Below the pieces are notes generated by a model. That model was not told the DNA's origin. It was given only the letters and a program-made list of their open reading frames with translations, and did no database searches. The position numbers and the translations under genes are program-made. DNA of 64,000 nt from Brachyhypopomus gauderio (lineage: Eukaryota > Chordata > Actinopteri > Gymnotiformes > Hypopomidae), in NCBI RefSeq assembly GCF_052324685.1, contig NC_135218.1, forward strand, positions 11,842,858 through 11,906,857, given 5' to 3'. This document shows, piece after piece, positions 33,996 through 44,230 of this stretch (position 1 is its first letter; each line of letters opens with the position of its first letter).

Positions 33996-35133
33996 TTTTA
34001 TTGTCTACCAGCTCCTGGATATGAGCTTTAACCAAATTGTATTGTGAAGGGGGGAGCCGCCGATATCTCTGCCTCACTGGGGCAGAGTCTAAGAGTGGAA
34101 TGGTATGTTGGACCAACGTGGTACAACCTAGATCTCCATCATACTGACTAAAAACGGTCTTGTGTTTCTCCAAGAGGGCACAAGCTGTCTCCTGTTCCTC
34201 AGCTGACAGAGAAGGCAAACTAAGCTGGGAAAAATCACTGGGACCATTCTCTTCCCTCTGAACAGGCTGGATAGTGGCAACCTGATGTTGCTCGTCTCTG
34301 CAGACCTGTACGGTACTACCATTATAAAAAGACGGGACCACATGAAGTTCCCCTAGCACGACCTTGGGCTGGAGCCACCTATCTTGTGGGCCAACATTGA
34401 CCACTGGTACCTGTACAACCCCATGCACCACAGATACAAAAGCAGATGGAATGAGGAGGTCACTAGGCAGCTTTCCCTCCATAAAAGACACTGGTTCCAA
34501 CAACCCTGAAGAAAGAGCAGATCCCAACCCCTCACAACATGATGCAGACACTATTTTCATGGTACTTGCCGGTACTCGTACCGCTGGACCCCGCTGCACT
34601 CTGCCCATGCCTACTTTACCATCCTGTAAAGTCTGCCCCAACTGCTGGCATTCAGAGAATACGCGTTGCCACACCTGCCCTGCAGGCTGGGTCTTTAAAG
34701 AGTGGAAAAGTGCATTCCCATGTTGTACAAAAAGCTCATTGTAACATTGGCTAATGATATTCATCCCCACCAAACCAGGTGTAGAGTTATGAGTGTGAGT
34801 GTCAGCACCACTAGAGCTCTTGGTGATCAATATGCCCATTTTGGGCATAATCCTCCCCAGAATACATACATCCACTTCTAAATAGCCCAAGTAGGGTATA
34901 TCTAAACCGTTAGCAACTTTTAACCATAACCAAGGGCAAGACTGAATAGTGTGCTGAAGTTGGCCTTGAAGGTGTTCTTCAAAGAACTGGGAGGTTACAG
35001 TGCTCACCATAGAGCCTGTGTCCAATAAACACAGCAAAACCACACCCCCAATCGTAACCTCCACTACCGGACACTTCCCAATCAGTTGGACTGCACTGGC
35101 TGAATCAACGCCCAAACCCTCCCCTCCCGACAC
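33979..35133 (-). pseudogene. Ty3/Gypsy protease to RT start, frame broken
   Basis: The open frame has the aspartic protease motif LLCLLDTGSMVSTV near its start and the pre-RT segment ending LVDNKI. It carries no ATG near the beginning (the first codon of the frame is GTG), and two in-frame stops separate it from gag, so it would need readthrough or is decayed. At about 33985-33995 the frame shifts; the RT then continues in another phase. Confidence 0.8.
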
Positions 35134-35157
35134 TTGGGCTCATGTGTCGGGGGGGAT

Positions 35158-36282
35158 CTAGTTTTCCTGCTGCTGAGAGATTGTGTGGTTTGACGCCCCT
35201 CTACTGCCAGTGTCAGTTCCCAACTCAGCTCTACAGAAACGGGCAATATGACCAGGTTGACTACAGCGTAAACATATAGGTCTCCCATCGGCTTGGAACC
35301 GGTATCGTGAGTCACTATTTGAAGGACCACCCCTAGAATTATTAGGCACTACAGGGGCCTCTAACCGTTTCAGAATAGCATCCAATTGGGTCTGTTGTCG
35401 TCGAAGACTTTCCTTTAACTCTGCCAATTCATCTGACGCCGGTGCACAAACAGCACTGGATCCTGCCTCGCACTCTGTTACGGCATAAGTGTTACAGGAG
35501 CGCACATGTGGCCGATGACTACCAACTGTTTCACCTTCTTCTACCCAGCGAAAAGCTTCACTGCGGATATCCAAGAAAGCTATAGTGAGGTGTGAACGAA
35601 CCTGACGCCGTAGCTCCCTCCTCAGCAAACCATCACGCACATGCTCAATAAACTGGTCACGTAAAACAGAATCAGAGTTAGCAAAACAGGTAGAGTCACG
35701 ACATTTTACAGCTTCCATTAGGGACATGAGAGCATGGGAATATACTCTCAAGGACTCTCCCTCACGCTGTCGCCGTTGGAAGAATTGGGTTTGAAGGCTA
35801 ATGGAGGACTGAGCACACCCATACATGCTGAATAAAATACTAAAATTTTTCTCTGCCTCATCCCTTTCAGAGAGAGGACGGAACTTAACCTCAGCTCTTG
35901 CTTCTCCCTCTAGTAAGTCAAACACTATCAAAGCTTGCTCGGAACGAGGCACGGGACGTAAAACCAAGGACCGACGAACCTTCTCTACCCAGTCCTCTAC
36001 AGATAGAGAGTCCACCGAAACATCCCCAGAAAACCGGGGACATCTCCTTTCCCTGGGCATATACACATAGCGCTCTGCTACCCCATTAGAGACAGACTGA
36101 TTTTCGAGACCACCACTTGGGTTGGGGAACTGCACTGAAGAGCTACCTTTTCCTAAATGACCTACCTCTCTAGCTGTGGGCTGGTGAGTTGCTTCCTCCC
36201 TGAGCTTACTGTTCTCTGCCCGAAGTTGTTGGACCAGTTCAGTAAGTGCCCTCAGCTGCTCTGCTATATTTTCATCGGCCAT
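35158..36282 (-). CDS. Ty3/Gypsy gag
   Basis: The chosen start is the ATG at 36282 (MADENIAEQLRALTELVQQL); the upstream in-frame extension is hydrophobic and unlike gag. The product of about 374 residues has an N-terminal coiled-coil-like heptad segment, a central capsid-like part (RSEQALIVFDLLEGEARAEV, SLRVYSHALMSLMEAV) and a C-terminal CCHC knuckle CLRCSQPGHIARFC. It would package element RNA in cytoplasmic particles. The frame is intact and ends in TAG at 35158. The protease frame continues in the same phase after a second stop. Confidence 0.85.
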   Translation of the reverse strand: MADENIAEQLRALTELVQQLRAENSKLREEATHQPTAREVGHLGKGSSSVQFPNPSGGLENQSVSNGVAERYVYMPRERRCPRFSGDVSVDSLSVEDWVEKVRRSLVLRPVPRSEQALIVFDLLEGEARAEVKFRPLSERDEAEKNFSILFSMYGCAQSSISLQTQFFQRRQREGESLRVYSHALMSLMEAVKCRDSTCFANSDSVLRDQFIEHVRDGLLRRELRRQVRSHLTIAFLDIRSEAFRWVEEGETVGSHRPHVRSCNTYAVTECEAGSSAVCAPASDELAELKESLRRQQTQLDAILKRLEAPVVPNNSRGGPSNSDSRYRFQADGRPICLRCSQPGHIARFCRAELGTDTGSRGASNHTISQQQEN

Positions 36283-36602
36283 GTTGGAAATATCAGAAGA
36301 GAAGGAGAAAAATTTAGAACTCTTAAGCACACAAAAAATACTTAATATACACAACAACACAGTATACACAGAATATATACTAATTTACAAAAAAACACAA
36401 ATAAAATAGTTGCAGCCCCCTCCTGGAAGTTTGCAGTCGTCTCTGTAGGTCCCGATGGCTCCAATAATATCTTCAACCTGTGCTGGCCACTGTTTTTCCC
36501 ACCACACTTAAAATACTGAGGAACACCACCTGATCCGCTTACTAAAAACAGTACAAAAGTGGAACAGCTTCCAATAACGATTATCCTGCTTGCAGCGCCA
36601 AT

Positions 36603-37828
36603 TGTGACCGGGTGGAGGTTCCCACACCACAAATACCCAAATAAATGGGTTAGGCAAGCTGTTCTACACGTCAATAATTTTATTTAGTAACAAGTATTAA
36701 AATACTAAGATAAGACAAAGCATAGAACTAAAAATTATACACCGATGCGTGGGCAATTTAAATAAATCCACCGATTTCTAGTCAGTAATGTCGATAGAAT
36801 TGCTTTGCCTATGATGTAGCTATATGAGCTTACTGCACTAGTTGTGCACACACAAAAATGTCACAACACCAAAGCTTAGAGCCAAAATAAAAGATAACAC
36901 AGTAAAAACCAATGTGAAACACTCAAACCAAAGAAAAACCAAAGCTAGCATAAATTGCAGGCTTCATATAACTTATAACACGCACAGCTGGGCAATAAAA
37001 ACACCTATGACTGACAATAGGGTATTGTAATCTGATGCCGCGTGCCCGTGGATAACAGCTGAGTATTACTACACAGAAAACAATTAAGAAAAATATTTAA
37101 AAAATGAATGCTACTCAAGCAGATACAAATAGTTCCTCCTACTCTAGTGTTCGCGTTTAAAGACAATGGTGGGAAAAAAACAGTGGCCTGCACAAGCCCG
37201 GCCTTGGTCCTTTATACAAGAGAAGAAAATTGAATTATTTTCTCTAGGAACAAACACTACGAGAGTAAGGTATCCTTACATGAACAATACAAGTAACCCG
37301 TTTAAGAAAACACATAAAACAGAAAACCTACCAATTAAAACACCTGGGAAAGGTGCACGCTTGGCCTGTTGAGGTGGTCCAGGTACGTCGCTATTCCACT
37401 GCGCTTCACATGCTCTAGACCGTGAGGTTGACTGGTCCCCACAACTCCCGAATAGTGAAACAAATCTACATATTAGCATCGGGATGCTACGCTCAACGCC
37501 TATAAGCAAATCACAATGGTTGGAGAGCCGTCCGGACCGGAGTGGCCTTCTATTCGACGGAAATTATGCTCAAGGTGTCTACCGCAGCCACTCGCAAATA
37601 ATCCGGCTGGAGACCGGTTTCCGTAATACACTATATTCAAACACGACACTCCTGGAGACCAGAAACAGACATCACACACGCTCGCACCTGGGCCATTTAA
37701 CCTCACCACCAGATCACGTGATAGATATTATTAAAATTGTGGAATATATTAAATAGAATTAAATTGCCGTGGGACAACTCCATTAACAGATTAAAAGCTC
37801 GCAAACAGTCCAGCCCTACCACACAACA
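36603..37828 (-). mobile_element. 5' LTR of the Ty3/Gypsy element
   Basis: On the minus strand it would start TGTTGTGTGGTAGGGCTGGA and end ACCCGGTCACA, immediately followed by the primer-binding-like site. A TATAAAGGACC box lies near 37205-37216. No second LTR is available to confirm the outer border. Confidence 0.6.
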
Positions 37829-37839
37829 TTGAGCTCACG

Positions 37840-38657
37840 TTAAGGGCCAAATCTCTTGCTGCAGCTTATCCCACTGATCTGATCATGAGCTTGGCAGACG
37901 AACTTGTTCAGTTATTACAAATCATTCATTTCAGAAGAACAAAAATGCCCAAAAACAATGCTAAAGACCATGATAAATTTGGATTTACAGTCCACTTTCC
38001 AAATGTTTACATAGCACTCAGACTTTTTTTTGACTTTGCCAATAACAAACTGAAGAGGAACAGTCATTCTCCAGACTGGCTCGAATTAAAAATGAGCTCA
38101 GGATGAAAATGTGCCAAAATCGGTTGAATTCACTCTCCCTTCTTGCAATAGAATCAGAGTTTGTTAGACAGCTCAACTTTGATGAGTTAGTGGACGACTT
38201 TGCAAGAAGGAAGAGCAGAAAGAAACTTTTGTAGAATCCTTAGGTACGGTAGGTTGGCGCGGGGGTGGGGGGGTTGGAGTGTTGGGGGGGCCCTTTGCAA
38301 ACTCCTGGCCCCGGGGCCCAGACCCCCCATAATCTGGCCCTGGGGAGATGTCACTCACTCTGTGGTGTCTTTTCCCCCCACAGAGAAACAGTAACGAGGT
38401 GTGCAGAGCACGCGGGGGAGGGTGGGTTGGCGCACGGGTGATAGGTGTTGTGTGTTGTTATTATAATAATTATTAATTTAACTAATATTATTAAACAATG
38501 AAATTATGATTATGTGGACTTTGCTTGTTTTCACATTTTTTAATTGTTCATTTGTAAAAAAAAAAAAAAAAAAAAAAATGCATGCACGCGAGCGCCCCCC
38601 TAGACAGACGGCGCCCCTAGCATTTGCCAATATTGCCTAATGGAAGGGCCAGCCCTG
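37840..38657 (+). pseudogene. hAT transposase C-terminus and 3' end
   Basis: The frame MSLADELVQLLQIIHFRRTK and, after a shift, ARIKNELRMKMCQNRLNSLS, IESEFVRQLNFDELVDDFAR is the dimerisation C-terminus of hAT transposases (ZMYM/DUF4371 type). The usual order is ...KTYLRSTM..ERLxxLAxxSIExE...DFxxxIDDFA. Noncoding DNA shared with 7860-8165 follows. The copy ends at 38657 in AAGGGCCAGCCCTG, which resembles the CAGGGCTGGCCC hAT terminus. The 5' part is missing beyond the Gypsy LTR. Confidence 0.75.
38550..38579. repeat. Poly-A tract
   Basis: An A-rich homopolymer run inside the hAT 3' noncoding region. Confidence 0.85.
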
Positions 38658-38683
38658 CCAGAGCATGCCAGAGAATGCCAGAA

Positions 38684-40757
38684 CCAGAGCCCTATAGAGA
38701 GAGAGTCGCGTCAACTCCGTTCACTCCAATGGACCAGTTTTTTTACAGCAATGGCGGATCGTGGAGCCTGTCAATAGTTCCCGGAAGTTAGCAGCAAATA
38801 CGAGCAGCGCAGTCAAACTGGAGCAGTGGACCATCTGTGATACACTTTTACAGGTTAGTACGCTTAAAAAATCAGATTGTGTATTATAAGGACATCGGAA
38901 TCAAATTAGCATGTGCATTAAAATGTGAATTAAAGCATTTTAGTGAATTATCCACCTATTAATAAGCAGATTTAGGGAACTAAATCTATGCTAAGACAAC
39001 GCGAATACGGTTAGCGAGATTTCACATTAACGACCGACAGCCTATTAATTGTAAATTCCTCTCTTAATGCCATTTCACCTAAACGCGATGTTTTTGCGGG
39101 GTAGCTAGTATTGGTTAAATATAACATTTGAGTGTGATTGTAGAGTGTGTTGGGTCGAGGAGGTAAAATGAAGATATCCATTTTGGAGTACCGGCTAACG
39201 TTTTATTTCCTTTTATTTTATTTATCTATCCTTTTATTTATTTTATTTTCCTTTTTATTTCGTTTTATTTATTTTTATTTTATTTTATTAACGTATTTCC
39301 TCAGTTTTTGAAACTGCTGGATATAAAATACGTATACTATTTAGTGTGATTAAGTTTTAAATATTCTATCACTTAAAGAAATAATATAATTATTAGGAGT
39401 TCATACTTATTATACCTGTGTCAACACTATAGCTGTGATCAGCAGCTATGGGCCCTGTCTTTACAGGTCCAGTGGTGCATCGTAGTGCAGGGGGCTTCCT
39501 CTTTCTGAGTGCGGGGCGATGTACAAAAATGGTGGGAACAGCATCTGTTCTCAGCCTAGTCTTGCCCTGTTTGGTTTTGATGAACTGGTCTGCCTCAAAA
39601 TGTGCCTGCAGAGTGATGTGAGTTTACTCCTCACACATGACAACTCAGTTTTGTCTACCCATATACATATCCCACAGTGGGTGAATACACAGTATTAGAG
39701 AACACTTACTGGATACGTATACACTCATTACACGTATAAAAAACAACCAAGGATGTGCAACAAGTTCATATTCATATCACATCAATACTCATAATAATCA
39801 TTTTCTCCTGTCTTTTTCTCCTCTCTCTCTTTAAGCCAAAGAACCATAGGGGATTCAATGGAGCCTGCAACTAGATAGCACCCTCACCCTGCACCCGAGT
39901 CTGTCTGGAGTCTTTGATTTTTTTTGTTCACTATTCTGTATTTTAATAAATCAGGCATTAAGCTTTCCAATAGTGTGTTTATTGTGAAAAGTGCAAATGC
40001 AGTGTTTGATGATTACCTCACATATATATTTGCTGTTGTAATCTTTAGTGAGGGTAAGATTGCTCCTGCTTAGTTGAGACAACCATTTTTTTCTCCTCTC
40101 AGTATCAGTGGGGAAACCATACATTTTTGCTCGATTGGAGCATCCCCATGCAACACAGCAAACCATGGTGGACACTACACAAACAACACAGAGGAAAGGA
40201 AACAGAAAAACTGCTTGACATGATATTAATATTTGAGATTATTAGAGATTTAATTAATTAATTGCTGTAAATAAGTGTGTATTAAAAAGACAAGATATAT
40301 ATAATTTATCAATGTATATGTCATATACTGTCTGGATGTAAATGTAATGTGTTTTAATGTACCCTTTTAAAGCATATTTCTGCACAATGAAGTCAAAGAA
40401 AATTTTCCTTCTGTCAGAAAATGTACATTAGTCATTTAGATTACTTAGGTCACCAATACCATGGGATTACAGATTAATCTAATCTGAATTTCTCACCCCT
40501 TCCTGTCCCTTTAAATATATAAATGAACGTAATATATAACAATTATAAAACAATCAAAGCATTAAACAGCAATGTGCTCTAAAATTAGCCTAAAGTTGGT
40601 CGCCATATGTTCACAATAATCCTCAAATCGCAGTTCTGTCTATGTGTTTATGCGCTCAAATTGAACTTCCTGGAACTATCGGAAGTCTCCGTGAATCACG
40701 TGACCATCAAGCGTTTTGAACTTCCGTTGTCGCGACTCTCTCTCTATACGGCTCTGG
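38684..40757. mobile_element. Candidate THAP element between 32-bp inverted repeats
   Basis: CCAGAGCCCTATAGAGAGAG with AGTCGCGTCAAC at 38684-38715 is mirrored at 40726-40757 with only two changes. Both sides have loosely repeated GCCAGA/GGCATGTTC phrases outside. Between them lies an uninterrupted two-exon THAP gene on the minus strand. No target duplication could be fixed, so a host-gene origin is not excluded. Confidence 0.5.
39393..40166 (-). CDS. Small two-exon THAP-domain protein (120 aa)
   Basis: Exon 1 is 40017-40166 (50 codons, donor GAG|GTAATC) and exon 2 is 39393-39605 (71 codons with the stop, acceptor CTCTGCAG). Joined, the frame is open. The N-terminus MVCCVAWGCSNR, the RRKKWL helix, CEAH across the splice and the AVPTIF signature give the C-x4-C...C-x2-H THAP zinc finger with all four ligands and the AVPTxF motif. 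THAP domains bind DNA in P-element- and Kolobok-type transposases and in cellular THAP factors. The protein ends about 30 residues after the domain with no catalytic part, so it could act at most as a DNA-binding protein. The start is the ATG that places THAP at residue 1. Confidence 0.75.
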
Positions 40758-41397
40758 CCAGAACATGCCGAACAAGCCGGAACATGCCACATTTCACCGC
40801 GGTCAAGCTATCCGCGCTTTTGCGATTCATCCGTGCTTTAAATCTTATTGCGCCTATATGCTTGATTTTACGGTATTTCGCTGCTCACCGCATACTAAGG
40901 CTGTCTAAGCACCGAGAAACACTTTGCTATTATTTAAAGAGCTTTCTCTACATTCATAAATACTTTACTTGATTTAACTAATTTACTTGCAACATTAAAC
41001 ACAATTAGTAATGTATTTCAATTGCTTAATAAACACTGAACAAAATAGTTTTAATGTTTGTATTTAGTCTATTGTAGGGCTCCACTACCAGCAATAATGG
41101 ACTATTGCAATGCTGCAAATGTTCAGGGCAGGGGGTTACTCCATGACTATACATGTTTTTAATAAATCTAGTCCTTATATTTGTAATGATGTTTAAATGT
41201 TTGTTTAATTCTGAGACTGTGGTTTCCTATTTGTCTGAATATTCCCATAATGCCAAAAAAATCCTACTACCACCCAAGAATGGGTAGCCTTTGCTTATCC
41301 CCGGTGCAAATATAGACAGATTCTGCTGTACCATTTTTAAAAAATCCACATTGAAGTCTTAAATGTTGTTAGGGCTTGGAGATAAACTTAAATGACA

Positions 41398-44230
41398 AGA
41401 TTTAAAGCACTCATGTAAATAGGCTCAATTTCTCGGAAATCTCCCATAATGCCAACACAATTCCACTGCTGCATGAGAGTATACACCCTTACCTATCATC
41501 ACAGTAAGTATTAACAGGTTTCACTGTATCATTTCCTCATAAATCCATTTTAGGTTCACAATGCATTTAGGCGAATTAAAGCACTCATGTCAAATAGGCT
41601 GAATTAGGACATCAATTTCTCAGAAATCACCCATAATGCCAACACAATTCCACTGCTGCATGAGAGTATACACCCTTATCTATCATCACAGTAAGTATGA
41701 ACAGGTTTCACTGTACTATTTCTTCATAAATCCATTTTAGGTTCATAAAGCATTTAGGCAAATTAAAGCACTTATGTAAAATAGGCTGAATTAGGACATC
41801 AATTTCTCAGAAATCTGCCATAATGCCAAAACAATTCCACTGCTGCATGAGAGTATACACCCTTATCTATCATCACAGTAAGTATGAACAGGTTTCACTG
41901 TACCATTTCCTCATAAATCTATTTTATCTTCATACCACATTTAGGCGAATTAAAGCACTCATGTCAAATAGGCTGAATTAGGACATCAGTTTCTCAGAAA
42001 TCACCCATAATGCCAACACAATTCCACTGCTGCATGAGAGAATACACCCTTATCCATCATCACAGTAAGTATGAACAGGTTTCACTGTACCATTTCCTCA
42101 TAAATCCATTTTATCTTCATACCACATTTAGGCGAATTTAAGCACTCATGTCAAATAGGCTGAATTAGGACATCAATTTCCCATAATGCCAAAACAATTC
42201 CACTGCTGCATGAGAGTATGAACCCTTTACTATGACCACAGTAAGTATGAACAGGTTTCACTGTACCATTTCTTTATAAATCCATTTTAGGTTCACAATG
42301 CATTTAGGCGAATTAAAGCACTCATGTCAAATAGGCTGAATTAGGACATCAATTTCTCGGAAATCACCCATAATGCCAACACAATTCCACTGCTGAATGA
42401 GAGTATGAACCCTTACCTATCATCACAGTAAGTATTAACAGGTTTCACTGTATCATTTCCTCATAAATCCATTTTAGGTTCACAATGCATTTAGGCGAAT
42501 TAAAGCACTCATGTCAAATAGGCTGAATTAGGACATCAATTTTTCGGAAATCTCCCATAATGCCAACACAATTCCACTGCTGCATGAGAGTATACACCCT
42601 TATCTATCATCACAGTAAGTATGGACAGGTTTCACTGTACCATTTCTTCATAAATCAATTTTATCTTCATACCATATTTAGGCGAATTGAAGCACTCATG
42701 TCAAATAGGCTGAAATAGGACATCAATTTCTCAGAAATCACCCATAATGCCAACACAATTCCACTGCTGCATGAGAGTATACACCCTTATCTATCATCAC
42801 AGTAAGTATGGACAGGTTTCACTGTACCATTTCTTCATAAATCCATTTTAGGTTCATAATGCATTTAGGTGAATTAAAGCACTCATGTAAAATATGCTGA
42901 ATTAGGACATCAATTTCTCAGAAATCTGCCATAATGCCAACACAATTCCACTGCTGCATGAGAGTATACACCCTTAACTATCATCACAGTAAGTATGAAC
43001 AGGTTTCACTGTACCATTTCCTCATAAATCCATTTTATCTTCATACCACATTTAGGCGAATTAAAGCACTCATGTCAAATAGGCTGAATTAGGACATCAA
43101 TTTCTCAGAAATCACCCATAATGCCAACACAATTCCACTGCTGCATGAGAGAATACACCCTTATCCATCATCACAGTAAGTATGAACAGGTTTCACTGTA
43201 CCATTTCCTCATAAATCCATTTTATCTTCATACCACATTTAAGCACTCATGTCAAATAGGCTGAATTAGGACATCAATTTCCCATAATGCCAAAACAATT
43301 CCACTGCTGCATGAGAGTATGAACCCTTTACTATGACCACAGTAAGTATGAACAGGTTTCACTGTACCATTTCTTTATAAATCCATTTTAGGTTCACAAT
43401 GCATTTAGGCGAATTAAAGCACTCATGTCAAATAGGCTGAATTAGGACATCAATTTCTCGGAAATCACCCATAATGCCAACACAATTACACTGCTGAATG
43501 AGAGTATGAACCCTTACCTATCATCACAGTAAGTATTAACAGGTTTCACTGTATCATTTCCTCATAAATCCATTTTAGGTTCACAATGCATTTAGGCGAA
43601 TTAAAGCACTCATGTCAAATAGGCTGAATTAGGACATCAATTTCTCATAATGCCAAAACAATTCCACTGCTGCATGAGAGTATGAACCCTTTACTATGAC
43701 CACAGTAAATATGAACAGGTTTCACTGTACCATTTCTTTATAAATCCATTTTAGGTTCACAATGCATTTAGGCGAATTAAAGCACTCGTGTCAAATAGGC
43801 TGAATTAGGACATCAATTTCTCGGAAATCTCCCATAATGCCAACACAATTCCACTGCTGCATGAGAGTATACACCCTTATCTATCATCACAGTAAGTATG
43901 GACAGGTTTCACTGTACCATTTCTTCATAAATCCATTTTATCTTCATACCACTTTTAGGCCAATTAAAGCACTCATGTCAAATAGGCTGAATTAGGACAT
44001 CAATTTCTCAGAAATCTTCCATAATGCCAAAACAATTCCACTGCTGCATGATAGTATGAATCTTTAACTATCATCACAGTAAGTGTGGACAGATTTCACT
44101 GTACCATTTCCTCATAAATCCATTTTAGGTTCATTCTGCATTTAGGTGAATTAAAGCACTCATGTCAGATAGGCTGAATTAGGAAATCAGTTTCTCAAAA
44201 ATCTCCCATAATGCCAAAACAATTCCACTG
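41398..44230. repeat. 187-bp satellite array, left arm, about 15 copies
   Basis: The landmark CATAATGCCAACACAATTCC recurs at 41445, 41632, 41819, 42006, 42182, 42369, 42556, 42743, 42930, 43117, 43283, 43470, 43646, 43833, 44020 and 44207. Spacing is 187 bp except for 176-bp and 166-bp units with an 11-bp deletion (CGGAAATCACC-type) or more. Neighbouring variants recur every few units, for example the 176-bp type, suggesting a higher-order structure of about six monomers. Confidence 0.95.

Larger units (their letters stand above)
31860..37828 (-). mobile_element. Ty3/Gypsy LTR retrotransposon, 3'-truncated
   Basis: Minus-strand order is 5' LTR (36603-37828), primer-binding-like TGGCGCTGCAAGCAGG directly inside, gag, protease, RT, RNase H and integrase. 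The reading stops inside the integrase core near 31860, and no 3' LTR exists in the window. The order PR-RT-RH-IN is that of Ty3/Gypsy. Coding parts are in separate entries. Confidence 0.88.

Noticed and set aside
40607-40972. 121-codon open frame at the tip of the giant inverted repeat
   Set aside because: It crosses the border between the THAP element and the inverted-repeat tip; the half inside the tip is repeated at the other tip (51134-51322) without the first half.
41398-44230. Satellite array considered as a CRISPR-like or centromere locus
   Set aside because: There are no short direct repeats with unique spacers, and the monomers are part of an inverted-repeat structure. A centromeric role cannot be judged from this window.
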